From Mycolicibacterium palauense (lineage in GTDB: Bacteria > Actinomycetota > Actinomycetes > Mycobacteriales > Mycobacteriaceae), in the NCBI RefSeq assembly GCF_002592005.1, contig NZ_NVQF01000002.1:1-64000 (forward strand): a DNA stretch of 64,000 nucleotides, in the 5' to 3' direction. The position numbers were made by a program, and so were the translations under genes. Each line of letters starts with the position of its first letter. The stretch's first letter is position 1. The notes under the pieces were generated by a model. That model did no database searches, was not told where the DNA came from, and saw only the letters and a list, made by a program, of their open reading frames with translations. Below are positions 46,852 to 55,755 of the stretch, one piece after another.

Positions 46852-47958
46852 TCAGGCGGGTGTGTCGGCCAGCTCGCGGCCGATGGCCAGCAGTTGACCG
46901 GTGGCGTTGCCGACCGCGAACTCGGTCTGCTTGGCGGCCAGGAAGTAGCGGTGCACCGGGTGGTCGATGTCGATGCCGACACCGCCGTGCACGTGCACCG
47001 CGGTATGGGCCACCCGGTGGCCGGCCTCGGCCGCCCAGAACGCCGCGGTCCGTACGTCGATGTCGGAGGGCAGATCCTCGGCCACCCGCCAGGCGGCCTG
47101 GGTCAGGGTCAGGCGCAGACCCTTGACGTCGATGTAGCCGTCGGCCAGGCGCTGGGCGACGGCCTGGAAACTTCCGATCGGCCGGTCGAACTGCTCGCGC
47201 TCGCGGGCGTACTCGGCGGTGAGTTCGAGGGCACGCTCGAGCACCCCCAACTGAAAGGCCGTCAGACCCAGTGCGTGGCGGGCGCGGATCCAGCCGACGA
47301 GTTCGCCGCCGCCGGCGGCGCGTTCGGCGTCGAGGTCCACCTCGCGCAGCTCCAGCCGGCCGACGCTGCCGTGACCGGTGGTGTCCAGCGAGGTGACCGT
47401 CACGCCGGGGTCTTCGGCCGCGACCAGGAACAGCACCGTGCCCGTGTCGGTTTCGGCGGGCACCAGGAACGCGTCGGCCACCGGGGCGTAGGGCACCTGG
47501 GTGCGTGCACCGGTGAGCCGGTAGCCGGCCCGGCCGTCGGGGATGGCCGTGGCCTGCACCGGCCCGTCGCCCATCTCGCCGGCCAGGGCGATGGTGAGGA
47601 TCTTCTGCCCGGAGACCGCCGGGGTGGCCCATTGTTGTTGCAGCGCGGGGGATCCCGACTCGGCCAGCGCTGCGGCGGCCAGCACGACGGATTCCAGGTA
47701 GGGCACCGCGCCGAGCTGGCGGCCCAGGGCCACCAGTACCGCGGTCTGCTCCAGCGGGCCGTACCCGCCCCCACCCAGGGATTCCGGTGCGGCCGCGGAC
47801 AGCACGTCGGCGTCGGTCAGGGCGCGCCACAGGTCACGGTCGAACCGCTCGTCGAGCCCGTCGAGCTCGCGCTGGTGTTCGGGTGTGCACACCGACTCGG
47901 TGATCGTGCGGACCAGGCCGCCCAGGTCGTCGGAGGCCTCGGATGTTGAGAAGTCCAT
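46852..47958 (-). CDS. fadE27: Acyl-CoA dehydrogenase subunit FadE27 (ChsE5)
   Basis: A 368-residue acyl-CoA dehydrogenase-fold subunit. FadE26 and FadE27 of M. tuberculosis form a heterotetramer (ChsE4-ChsE5) that desaturates steroid-side-chain CoA esters, the split of one homodimer over two genes. The FAD/substrate strand ILTIALAGEMGDG and the DTTGHGSVGRLEL region are visible; the catalytic base is expected in the partner or at a shifted site, and was not located here. ATG 47958 is 17 bases from the fadE26 stop. The gene lies between fadE26 and fadD17 in one operon. Confidence 0.9.
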   Translation of the reverse strand: MDFSTSEASDDLGGLVRTITESVCTPEHQRELDGLDERFDRDLWRALTDADVLSAAAPESLGGGGYGPLEQTAVLVALGRQLGAVPYLESVVLAAAALAESGSPALQQQWATPAVSGQKILTIALAGEMGDGPVQATAIPDGRAGYRLTGARTQVPYAPVADAFLVPAETDTGTVLFLVAAEDPGVTVTSLDTTGHGSVGRLELREVDLDAERAAGGGELVGWIRARHALGLTAFQLGVLERALELTAEYAREREQFDRPIGSFQAVAQRLADGYIDVKGLRLTLTQAAWRVAEDLPSDIDVRTAAFWAAEAGHRVAHTAVHVHGGVGIDIDHPVHRYFLAAKQTEFAVGNATGQLLAIGRELADTPA

Positions 47959-47974
47959 GTCAGTCGCCGCTTTC

Positions 47975-49156
47975 TTAACGGTTGGCCCGGGGCAGGCCGA
48001 GGGCGACCATGCCGATGATGTCGCGCTGGATCTCGTTGGTCCCGCCGCCGAACGTCAGGATCAGGCACGAACGGTGCATCCGCTCCACCCGGCCGCGCAG
48101 CAGTGCGCCCGCCGCGTCCTGGCGCAGCGTGGCCGCGGTGCCCAGCACCTCCATCAGCAGCCGGTAGGCCTCGGTGGCCAGCTCGGTGCCGAAGACCTTG
48201 GCCGCCGACGCGTCGGCCGGTGAGGGCGCGGCCGCCTCGGCGGAGGCCAGCTCCCAGTTGATCAGTTTCAGAACCTCGGCCTTGGCGTGCACGCGGGCCA
48301 GGTTCAGCTGCACCCACTCGGAGTCGATCACCCGGGAGCCGTCGGCGTTCTTGGTGTTCTGCGCCCATTCGCGCACACCGTTGAGCGCGACGAAGATGGG
48401 CTGCGCCGAGACCAGCGCGACCCGCTCGTGGTTGAGCTGGTTGGTCACCAGCTTCCAGCCGGCGTTCTCCTCACCGACGCGGTTGGAGACCGGTACGCGC
48501 ACATCGGAGTAGTAGGTGGCGCTGGTGTCGACCCCGGCGAGCGTGTGCACGGGGGTCCAGGAGAAGCCCTCGGCGGTGGTGGGCACGATCAGCATCGAGA
48601 TGCCCCGGTGCTTCTTGGCCTCGGGGTTGGTGCGCACCGCCAGCCAGACGTAGTCGGCGTAGGGGATCAGACTGGTCCACATCTTCTGGCCGTTGATCAC
48701 GTAGTCGTCACCGTCGCGCACCGCGGTGGTGCGCAGGGCGGCCAGATCGGTGCCGGCGCCGGGTTCGGAGTAGCCGATCGAGAAGTGCAGATCGCCCGCG
48801 GCGATGCGGGGCAGGAAGAAGTTCTTCTGCTCGTCGGTGCCGAACGCCATGATGGTCGGGGCGACGCTGTTGATGGTCAGGAACGGCACGGGGGCGCCGG
48901 CGATCGAGGCCTCGTCGGTGAAGATCAGCTGGTCCATCGCCGAGCGGGCCTGCCCGCCGTACTCCTTGGGCCAGCCCAGCGCCAGCCACCCGTCCTTACC
49001 CATCTGGGCCACGGTGTCGCGGTAGGCGTTGCCGCGGCCGTATTCGCCCTCGATCGAGCTGAGCGCCTCGGTGCGCTCGGGGGTCATCAGTTGGGAGAAG
49101 TAGGAGCGCAGTTCGCGGCGCAATTCCTCTTGTTCGGGGCTGTAGCCGATCCGCAT
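47975..49156 (-). CDS. fadE26: Acyl-CoA dehydrogenase subunit FadE26 (ChsE4)
   Basis: A 393-residue subunit, first of the operon. The FAD-binding FSIGYSEPGAGTDLAALRTTAV (about 128-149), WTSLIPYADYVW and C-terminal TFGGGTNEIQRDIIG are classical for the family. With FadE27 it catalyses the first oxidation step of sterol side-chain beta-oxidation. ATG 49156 lies 105 bases from the KstR box at 49261-49274; the frame upstream of this ATG runs through the operator and is not coding. Divergent from fdxD. Confidence 0.92.
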   Translation of the reverse strand: MRIGYSPEQEELRRELRSYFSQLMTPERTEALSSIEGEYGRGNAYRDTVAQMGKDGWLALGWPKEYGGQARSAMDQLIFTDEASIAGAPVPFLTINSVAPTIMAFGTDEQKNFFLPRIAAGDLHFSIGYSEPGAGTDLAALRTTAVRDGDDYVINGQKMWTSLIPYADYVWLAVRTNPEAKKHRGISMLIVPTTAEGFSWTPVHTLAGVDTSATYYSDVRVPVSNRVGEENAGWKLVTNQLNHERVALVSAQPIFVALNGVREWAQNTKNADGSRVIDSEWVQLNLARVHAKAEVLKLINWELASAEAAAPSPADASAAKVFGTELATEAYRLLMEVLGTAATLRQDAAGALLRGRVERMHRSCLILTFGGGTNEIQRDIIGMVALGLPRANR

Positions 49157-49260
49157 GCCGCCGTCCTTCGTCCGGGGTTCGTCGTGCTTCAGGGGGAGGT
49201 CCCGATGGGGATCTGAAGTAGATCTGCCGCAGATCTGGCGAACCCGTTTGCCATCCTCGT

Positions 49261-49274
49261 TGTAACACGTTCTA
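49261..49274. promoter_or_regulatory. KstR operator between fadE26 and fdxD
   Basis: tgtaacacgttcta, identical to the box between echA19 and fadD19. It lies 105 bases before fadE26 and 118 before fdxD. Confidence 0.82.
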
Positions 49275-49391
49275 GTCTTACGGTCCAGGACGGTGCAACA
49301 CTGGCGCATCACCGGCGGGGCCCCCGCTGGAGTCTTATCCTGGGCCCAACCCGGGCCGACCGGCCCGGACCATGTCGCGAGGAGGCTTGCC

Positions 49392-49583
49392 ATGAGGGTG
49401 GAAGTGGACCGGGATCGCTGCGAGGGCAATGCGGTGTGCGTCGGGATCGCGCCGGACCTGTTCGACCTCGACGACGACGACTACGCGGTCGTCAAGGTCG
49501 ACGAGGTGCCCGCTGACCAGGAGGCGCTTGCCGAGCAGGCGATCGCGGAGTGCCCACGGGCCGCTCTGAACCGAAAAGACTAG
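49392..49583 (+). CDS. fdxD: Small 3Fe-4S-type ferredoxin FdxD
   Basis: A 63-residue ferredoxin. DRCEGNAVC supplies two cysteines in the C-x5-C spacing, and ECP at residues 53-55 provides the third, as in 3Fe-4S ferredoxins serving P450s and some oxygenases. In M. tuberculosis FdxD lies at the same place. It likely donates electrons to a P450 or oxygenase of the pathway. GAGGAGG precedes ATG 49392. hsd4A follows 13 bases downstream on the same strand. Confidence 0.92.
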   Translation: MRVEVDRDRCEGNAVCVGIAPDLFDLDDDDYAVVKVDEVPADQEALAEQAIAECPRAALNRKD

Positions 49584-49596
49584 AGGTATTCGTACT

Positions 49597-50565
49597 TTGA
49601 CATCGCAGACACCGCAGGCATCGCACGCCAGCTCCCCGTCGCCCGCCGAGGGCGCCATCGATCTGTCCGGCAGGGTCGCCGTCGTCACCGGGGCCGCGGC
49701 CGGGCTGGGCCGCGCCGAGGCCGTCGGCCTGGCGGCCGCCGGGGCCACCGTGGTGGTCAACGACATCGCCAAGGCGCTCGACGGCTCCGATGTGCTCGAC
49801 GAGATCGCCGCGGCCGGGGCCAAGGGCGTGGCGGTGGCCGGGGACATCAGCGCGCGCTCGACCGCCGACGAGCTGGTGGCCACCGCCGACGGTCTCGGCG
49901 GCCTGGACATCGTGGTCAACAACGCCGGCATCACCCGGGACCGCATGTTGTTCAACATGTCCGACGAGGACTTCGACGCCGTGCTGGCCGTGCACCTGCG
50001 TGGGCACTTCCTGATGACCCGCAACGCGGCGGTGTACTGGCGGGACAAGGCCAAGAAGTCGGGGGACGGCGACCGGAACGGCACCGTTTACGGTCGCCTG
50101 GTCAACACCTCCTCGGAGGCCGGGCTGGGTGGCCCGCCGGGGCAGGCCAACTACGGCGCCGCCAAGGCGGGGATCACCGCGCTGACGGTGTCGGCGGCGC
50201 GCGCGGTGGGGCGCTACGGCGTCCGTGCCAACGCGATCTGCCCGCGGGCCCGCACCGCGATGACCGCCGGCACGTTCGGGGAGACCCCGGAGCTCGCCGA
50301 GGGTGAGGTCGACGCGCTGGCACCCGAGCACGTGGTGACGTTGGTGCGCTTCCTGGCCTCGCCCGCCGCCACGGAGGTCAACGGTCAGGTCTTCATCGTC
50401 TACGGCCCGTCGGTGGGTCTGGTCGCGGCGCCGCAAATCGAGCAAAAGTTCACCGCGCCCGGTGATGCGTGGGATCCTCGAGAGCTCAGCCAGCGGTTGG
50501 GTCAGTACTTTGCCGACCGTGATCCCGACCGGATGTTTTCCGCGATCGGACTTTTGGACAACTGA
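49597..50565 (+). CDS. hsd4A: 17beta-hydroxysteroid/3-hydroxyacyl-CoA dehydrogenase Hsd4A
   Basis: A 322-residue SDR with an N-terminal leader of about 20 residues. The cofactor loop TGAAAGLG is at about 31-38, NNAGIT at about 109-114, Ser in NTSSEAG, and YGAAK (about 187-191) completes the site. M. tuberculosis Rv3502c (317) acts on steroid side-chain 3-hydroxyacyl-CoA and can oxidise 17beta-hydroxysteroids. The start is a TTG at 49597 with GAGG about 9 bases upstream, matching the length of the homologue. It may be co-transcribed with fdxD and lies upstream of the mce4 operon. Confidence 0.9.
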   Translation: MTSQTPQASHASSPSPAEGAIDLSGRVAVVTGAAAGLGRAEAVGLAAAGATVVVNDIAKALDGSDVLDEIAAAGAKGVAVAGDISARSTADELVATADGLGGLDIVVNNAGITRDRMLFNMSDEDFDAVLAVHLRGHFLMTRNAAVYWRDKAKKSGDGDRNGTVYGRLVNTSSEAGLGGPPGQANYGAAKAGITALTVSAARAVGRYGVRANAICPRARTAMTAGTFGETPELAEGEVDALAPEHVVTLVRFLASPAATEVNGQVFIVYGPSVGLVAAPQIEQKFTAPGDAWDPRELSQRLGQYFADRDPDRMFSAIGLLDN

Positions 50566-50612
50566 GGTTGTCACAGTGTGCTGACGGCCACTGGGCGGCC
50601 CCGGAATCCGGG

Positions 50613-50626
50613 TAGAACACGTTCTA
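50613..50626. promoter_or_regulatory. KstR operator 1 upstream of mce4
   Basis: tagaacacgttcta, the best match to consensus in the window, in the 285-base gap between hsd4A and yrbE4A. Confidence 0.88.
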
Positions 50627-50700
50627 GAATGATCTGCGTCACAATGGGTCTGACCTCGACAAATTGACACCGTTTGTCTCATTGGTAGCCCTTTGACACT

Positions 50701-50714
50701 GCGAACGTGTTCTA
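50701..50714. promoter_or_regulatory. KstR operator 2 upstream of mce4
   Basis: gcgaacgtgttcta, 75 bases after operator 1 (centre to centre 88). Same pattern with one strong half-site. It lies 136 bases before the yrbE4A TTG. Confidence 0.75.
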
Positions 50715-50850
50715 GTTACTATGATCCGTCTCACAGAGGTCGACGTCCGATTCCGGGGTGGATCGAGCCAGCCGCACAGTAAGCGCACAAGCTTCGCCAA
50801 GGGTGCGTGGGCGGGCTCGGTATCCGCCCCCAGCGAGAAGGGAACCGAGG

Positions 50851-51615
50851 TTGTTTGAACAGCTCGCGGTTCCGGCTCGGGCCGTGGGCGGCTTCTTCGA
50901 GATGACCCTGGACACCTTCCGGTCGACCTTCCGCCGGCCGTTCCAGTTCGGCGAGTTCCTGGAGCAGACCTGGATGATCGCGCGGGTGTCGATGGTGCCG
51001 ACCCTGCTGGTGTCGATTCCCTTCACCGTGCTGGTCGCCTTCACCCTGAACATCCTGCTGCGCGAGATCGGCGCCGCCGACCTGTCCGGCGCGGGCACCG
51101 CGTTCGGCACCATCACCCAGCTGGGGCCGGTGGTGACGGTGCTCGTCGTCGCCGGTGCCGGGGCCACCGCGATCTGCGCGGATCTGGGTGCGCGCACCAT
51201 CCGCGAGGAGATCGACGCGATGCGGGTGCTGGGAATCGACCCGATCCAGCGTCTGGTGGTGCCCCGGGTGCTCGCCTCGACGTTCGTGGCCCTGCTGCTC
51301 AACGGGCTGGTGTGCGCCATCGGCATCGCCGGCGGGTACGTCTTCTCGGTGTTCCTGCAGGGGGTCAACCCGGGCGCGTTCATCAACGGCCTGACCGTGC
51401 TGACCGGTCTGCCCGAACTGCTGCTGGCCGAGGTCAAGGCGCTGCTGTTCGGGGTGGTGGCCGGCCTGGTCGGCTGCTACCGCGGCCTGACCGTGCAGGG
51501 CGGCCCCAAGGGGGTCGGCATCGCCGTCAACGAAACGGTGGTCTACGCGTTCATCTGTCTGTTCGTGATCAACGTGATCATGACCGCCATCGGCGTGCGG
51601 GTGCTGGAACGATGA
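50851..51615 (+). CDS. yrbE4A: Mce4 transporter permease YrbE4A
   Basis: A 254-residue MlaE/YrbE permease with about five membrane segments and the EID-x-MRV-type coupling region (REEIDAMRVLGIDPI, about 124-138). It forms the inner-membrane channel with YrbE4B, powered by an MceG ATPase encoded elsewhere. The start is TTG at 50851 with GAGAAGG upstream, giving the length known for Rv3501c. The 4-base overlap with yrbE4B (ATGA) indicates a coupled pair. Start of the operon behind two KstR boxes. Confidence 0.94.
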   Translation: MFEQLAVPARAVGGFFEMTLDTFRSTFRRPFQFGEFLEQTWMIARVSMVPTLLVSIPFTVLVAFTLNILLREIGAADLSGAGTAFGTITQLGPVVTVLVVAGAGATAICADLGARTIREEIDAMRVLGIDPIQRLVVPRVLASTFVALLLNGLVCAIGIAGGYVFSVFLQGVNPGAFINGLTVLTGLPELLLAEVKALLFGVVAGLVGCYRGLTVQGGPKGVGIAVNETVVYAFICLFVINVIMTAIGVRVLER

Positions 51616-52466
51616 GCGGACTGCCCAACTACGACGTCACCGTGCGGCTGCGCCGGTGGCTTTCCGGTGTGCCCAGGGCCGTGGACAGCTTCGGCGAACA
51701 GGCCCTGTTCTACGGCCAGTCGATGCGCTACATCCCCAACGCCGTCACCCGCTACCGCCGGGAGACCGTGCGGTTGATCGCCGAGATGACGATGGGGGTG
51801 GGCGCACTGGCGATCATCGGCGGCACCGTCGGCGTCGCGGCGTTCCTGACCCTGGCATCCGGCGGCGTGATCGCCGTCCAGGGCTTCTCCTCGCTGGGCA
51901 ACATCGGTATCGAGGCGCTGACGGGATTCCTCTCGGCCTTCCTGAACGTGCGCATCGTCGCCCCGGTGGTGGCCGGGATCGCGTTGGCGGCCACCATCGG
52001 CGCCGGCACCACCGCCCAGCTCGGGGCCATGCGGGTCGCCGAGGAGATCGACGCGGTCGAGTCGATGGCGGTGCACTCGGTGTCCTACCTCGTGTCGACC
52101 CGGCTGATGGCGGGACTGATCGCCATCATCCCGCTGTACTCGCTGTCGGTCCTGGCCGCCTTCTTCGCCGCCCGGTTCACCACGGTGTTCATCAACAAGC
52201 AGTCCGCGGGCCTCTACGACCACTACTTCAACACCTTCCTGATCCCCACCGACCTGCTGTGGTCGTTCCTGCAGGCCATCGTGATGTCGATCGCGGTGAT
52301 GCTGGTGCACACCTACTACGGATACAACGCCTCGGGCGGGCCCGTCGGCGTCGGCATCGCCGTGGGCCAGGCGGTGCGGACCTCGCTGGTCGTCGTCGTG
52401 GTCATCACCCTGTTCATCTCACTCGCCGTCTACGGCGGGTCCGGCAACTTCAACCTCTCCGGGTAG
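51612..52466 (+). CDS. yrbE4B: Mce4 transporter permease YrbE4B
   Basis: A 284-residue partner permease of the same fold, with the conserved AEEIDAVESMAVHS region (about 139-152) matching that of YrbE4A, and about five membrane segments. ATG 51612 overlaps the yrbE4A stop. mce4A starts 4 bases after the stop. Confidence 0.95.
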   Translation: MSGLPNYDVTVRLRRWLSGVPRAVDSFGEQALFYGQSMRYIPNAVTRYRRETVRLIAEMTMGVGALAIIGGTVGVAAFLTLASGGVIAVQGFSSLGNIGIEALTGFLSAFLNVRIVAPVVAGIALAATIGAGTTAQLGAMRVAEEIDAVESMAVHSVSYLVSTRLMAGLIAIIPLYSLSVLAAFFAARFTTVFINKQSAGLYDHYFNTFLIPTDLLWSFLQAIVMSIAVMLVHTYYGYNASGGPVGVGIAVGQAVRTSLVVVVVITLFISLAVYGGSGNFNLSG

Positions 52467-52470
52467 CGCG

Positions 52471-53673
52471 ATGGCAGACGGCGAATCGAAACGCAGCCAC
52501 ATCCGCATCGCGGCGGCGGTCCTGGCGTCGCTGATCGTGGCGGCCATGGTGTTCACCTACCTGGCCTACACCGCCGCGTTCACCCCGACCGACACGGTGA
52601 CGGTGATGTCCCCGCGCGCCGGCCTGGTGATGGAACAGGACGCGAAGGTCAAGTACCGGGGCCTGCAGATCGGCAAGGTGAAGTCGATCGAGTACGCCGG
52701 CGACCAGGCCAAGCTGACCTTGGCCGTCAACAGCTCCGAGCTGCCCTACATCCCCGCCAACGCCGACGTGCACATCGCCAGCAACACCGTCTTCGGGGCG
52801 AAGTCGGTGGAGTTCGTGCCGCCGGAGTCGCCGTCGAAGACCGCCATGCGCCCCGGCGCGACGGTGCAGGCATCCTCGGTTCAGCTCGAAGTCAACACGT
52901 TGTTCCAGACGCTCACCGACGTGCTGCACAAGATCGACCCGATCAACCTCAACGCCACGATGACGGCGCTGGGCGAGGGCCTGCGCGGCAACGGTGACGA
53001 CCTCGGCGCCACCCTGGCCGGACTGAACACCTATCTGGCGCAACTGAACCCGAAGCTGCCGACGGTGCACGACGACATCCGCAAGCTCGGCGACGTCGCA
53101 GACATCTACGCCGACGCCGCCCCGGACCTGGTGACCGTGCTCGACAACGCGCCGTCGATCAGCGAGACGGTCGTCGACCAGCAGGACAACCTCAACGCCA
53201 CCCTGCTGGCCGCCACCGGGCTGGCCAACAACGGCCACGACACGCTGGCACCGGGCGCCCAGGACTACATCGCGGCCATCCAGCGGGCCCGCGCCCCGCT
53301 GAAGGTGGTCGGTGAGTACTCGCCCGAATTCGGTTGTGTACTCGAAGGTGTTGGCACCGCGGTGGACAAGTTCGCCCCCATCATCGGCGGCACCCGCCCG
53401 GGTCTGTTCGTCTCGTCGAACTTCCTGCCGGGCGCGCCGGCCTACACCTATCCCGAGAGCCTGCCGATCGTGAACGCCTCGGGCGGGCCGAACTGCCGTG
53501 GCCTGCCGGTGATCCCGAGCAAGCAGCTGGGCGGTTCGTGGTACCGCGCGCCGTTCCTGGTCACCGACAACGCCTACGTTCCCTACGAGCCGAACACCGA
53601 GTTGCAGTTCGACGCCCCGTCGACCCTGCAGTTCCTCTTCAACGGCGCGTTCGCAGAGCGGGACGATTTCTGA
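52471..53673 (+). CDS. mce4A: Mce4A, MlaD/Mce-domain substrate-binding subunit
   Basis: A 400-residue secreted or membrane-anchored subunit of the Mce4 sterol importer. One N-terminal helix (about 14-32) precedes the MCE domain (about 40-120: VMEQDAKVKYRGLQIGKVKSIEY), then a coiled-coil-rich region (residues 140-290) that forms the lipid tunnel together with Mce4B-F, then a short C-terminal part. ATG 52471 has CTCCGGGTAGCGCG upstream; the region is compact. The stop overlaps the mce4B start by one base. Confidence 0.95.
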   Translation: MADGESKRSHIRIAAAVLASLIVAAMVFTYLAYTAAFTPTDTVTVMSPRAGLVMEQDAKVKYRGLQIGKVKSIEYAGDQAKLTLAVNSSELPYIPANADVHIASNTVFGAKSVEFVPPESPSKTAMRPGATVQASSVQLEVNTLFQTLTDVLHKIDPINLNATMTALGEGLRGNGDDLGATLAGLNTYLAQLNPKLPTVHDDIRKLGDVADIYADAAPDLVTVLDNAPSISETVVDQQDNLNATLLAATGLANNGHDTLAPGAQDYIAAIQRARAPLKVVGEYSPEFGCVLEGVGTAVDKFAPIIGGTRPGLFVSSNFLPGAPAYTYPESLPIVNASGGPNCRGLPVIPSKQLGGSWYRAPFLVTDNAYVPYEPNTELQFDAPSTLQFLFNGAFAERDDF

Positions 53674-54710
53674 TGAACCGGGGCACAGGGATCAAGGTCG
53701 GCATCTTCACCGTGGTGATGGTGCTGGTGGCCGCCGGGCTCGTGATCGTCTTCGGCGAGTTCCGGTTCTCCGCCGGGCACACCTACCACGCCACCTTCAC
53801 CACGGCGTCCCGGCTGAAGTCGGGCCAGGACGTGCGCATCGCCGGGGTGCCGGTCGGCTCCGTCCAGGCCGTTACGCTGAAACCGGACAACTCCGTCGAC
53901 GTCACCTTCGACGTCGACGACCGCTACCAGCTCTACACCTCCACCCGGGCGCTCATCCGCTACGAGAACCTCGTCGGCGACCGCTTCCTGGAGATCACCT
54001 CGGGCCCCGGCGAACTGCGTAAACTCCCGCCGGGCGGCACCATCGCCGAGGACCACACCCAGCCCGCCCTCGACCTCGACGCGCTGCTGGGTGGGCTGCG
54101 TCCGGTGCTCAAGGGTCTCGACGGGACCAAGGTCAACGAGATCAGCAATGCCGTCATCTCCCTGCTGCAGGGCCAGGGCGGCGCCATCTCCCAGATGCTG
54201 TCCTCGACCGGTGCCTTCACCACCGATCTGGCCGCGCGCGACCAGCTCATCGGCGACGTCATCGATCACCTGAACGCGGTGCTGTCCACCGTGGACGCCA
54301 AGGGCGCCCAGTTCAACGAGAGCGTCGACCAGCTGCAGAAGCTCATCACCGGGCTCGCGCAGGGGGCCGACCCGATCGCCGGCGCGATCGCCCCGCTGGC
54401 CTCGGCCGAAACTGATCTCACCGACATGCTGACCAAGAGCCGGCGCCCGCTGCAGGGGGTCATCGAGAACCTGCGGCCGCTGACCGGGGAACTCGACCGC
54501 CGCAAGGCCGACGTCAACAAGGTCATCGAGCCGCTGGCCGAGAACTACCTGCGCCTCAACGCGCTGGGTGCCTACGGTTCCTTCTTCAACATCTACTACT
54601 GCTCGATCCGGATGAAGATCAACGGCCCGGCAGGCAGCGACATCCTGATTCCGTTCGGCGGTCCCGCCGATCCGTCCAGGGGGAGGTGCGCTCCTGTCCC
54701 GGACAACTGA
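53673..54710 (+). CDS. mce4B: Mce4B subunit
   Basis: A 345-residue subunit: N-terminal membrane helix (about 7-27), MCE domain with LKSGQDVRIAGVPVGSVQAV (about 48-67), then coiled coil to about 260 and the family's cysteine in YYCSIRMK near residue 309. TGATG overlap with mce4A. Its stop lies inside the start region of mce4C, whose reading frame begins before it. Confidence 0.95.
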   Translation: MNRGTGIKVGIFTVVMVLVAAGLVIVFGEFRFSAGHTYHATFTTASRLKSGQDVRIAGVPVGSVQAVTLKPDNSVDVTFDVDDRYQLYTSTRALIRYENLVGDRFLEITSGPGELRKLPPGGTIAEDHTQPALDLDALLGGLRPVLKGLDGTKVNEISNAVISLLQGQGGAISQMLSSTGAFTTDLAARDQLIGDVIDHLNAVLSTVDAKGAQFNESVDQLQKLITGLAQGADPIAGAIAPLASAETDLTDMLTKSRRPLQGVIENLRPLTGELDRRKADVNKVIEPLAENYLRLNALGAYGSFFNIYYCSIRMKINGPAGSDILIPFGGPADPSRGRCAPVPDN

Positions 54711-55755
54711 CAGCTCGAATCCGCTCCGCACCGGCATCTTCGGCATCGTCCTCGTGCTGTGCCTGGTGCTGGTGTCGTTCGGCTACACCAGCCTCCCGTT
54801 CTGGCCGCAGGGCAAGAACTACACCGCCTTCTTCACCGACGCGGGCGGCATCTCGCCCGGCAACGACGTGAACGTCTCGGGCATCAAGGTGGGCCACGTG
54901 CAGTCGGTGCAACTCGCCGGCACCGCGGCCAAGGTCTCCTTCACCGTCGACCGGGACATCCGGGTGGGGGACCAGTCGCTGGCGGCGATCAAGACCGACA
55001 CCGTGCTGGGGCAGCGGTCCCTGGACGTGACACCGGCCGGCGGCGGGTCCTCGACGACGATCCCGTTGGGCCGCACCACCACCCCGTACACGCTCAACGC
55101 CGCGCTACAGGATCTGGGCGCCAACACCGCCGCGCTGGACAAGCCGCGGTTCGAGATGGCGCTGCAGACGCTGACCGACACCCTGCACGACGCCACGCCT
55201 CAGTTGCGCGGCGCGCTCGACGGCGTCACCGCGCTGTCCCGCACGCTGAACAAGCGCGACCAGGCGCTGGCCGAGCTGCTGCAGCACGCACAGTCGGTGA
55301 CCAAGACCCTCAGCGACCGGGCCAAGCAGGTCAACCAGCTGGTGGTCGACGGCAACCAGCTGTTCGCCGCGCTCGACGAGCGCCGGCAGGCGCTGTCCAC
55401 CCTGATCGCCGGCATCGACGATGTCTCCGCACAGATCTCGGGTTTCGTCGCCGACAACCGCAAGGAATTCGGCCCCGTGCTGACGAACCTCAGTGCGGTG
55501 CTGCAGAACCTCAACGAGCACCGCGACAACATCAGCGAGGCGCTCAAACGCCTGCCGCCGTACGCGACCGCGCTCGGTGAGGTGGTCGGCTCGGCGCCCG
55601 GCTTCCAGATCAACCTCTACGGCCTGCCACCGGCCACCCTCTCGGAGGTCCTGCTGGACACCTACTTCCAGCCCGGCAAGCTGCCCGACAGCCTCGCCGA
55701 CTATCTGCGCGGCTTCATTTCCGAACGTCTCATCATCAGGCCGAAGTCACCATGA
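54694..55755 (+). CDS. mce4C: Mce4C subunit, apparent CTG start
   Basis: A 353-residue subunit by this start. The frame reads LSRTTDSSNPLRTGIFGIVLVLC, agreeing with the N-terminus expected of Mce4C just before its membrane helix. No ATG, GTG or TTG exists in frame between the upstream stop at 54613 and position 54754, which would cut into the helix. CTG 54694 lies 7 bases after a strong GGGGGAGG (54679-54686), the best Shine-Dalgarno of the operon, so CTG initiation is the simplest reading. The MCE domain follows (GGISPGNDVNVSGIKVGHVQSV). It overlaps mce4B by 17 bases. A sequencing error is the alternative. Confidence 0.75.
   Translation: MSRTTDSSNPLRTGIFGIVLVLCLVLVSFGYTSLPFWPQGKNYTAFFTDAGGISPGNDVNVSGIKVGHVQSVQLAGTAAKVSFTVDRDIRVGDQSLAAIKTDTVLGQRSLDVTPAGGGSSTTIPLGRTTTPYTLNAALQDLGANTAALDKPRFEMALQTLTDTLHDATPQLRGALDGVTALSRTLNKRDQALAELLQHAQSVTKTLSDRAKQVNQLVVDGNQLFAALDERRQALSTLIAGIDDVSAQISGFVADNRKEFGPVLTNLSAVLQNLNEHRDNISEALKRLPPYATALGEVVGSAPGFQINLYGLPPATLSEVLLDTYFQPGKLPDSLADYLRGFISERLIIRPKSP

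Noticed and set aside
54754..55755. GTG 54754 as the mce4C start
   Set aside because: It would remove the N-terminus and half of the membrane helix; no ribosome-binding site precedes it.
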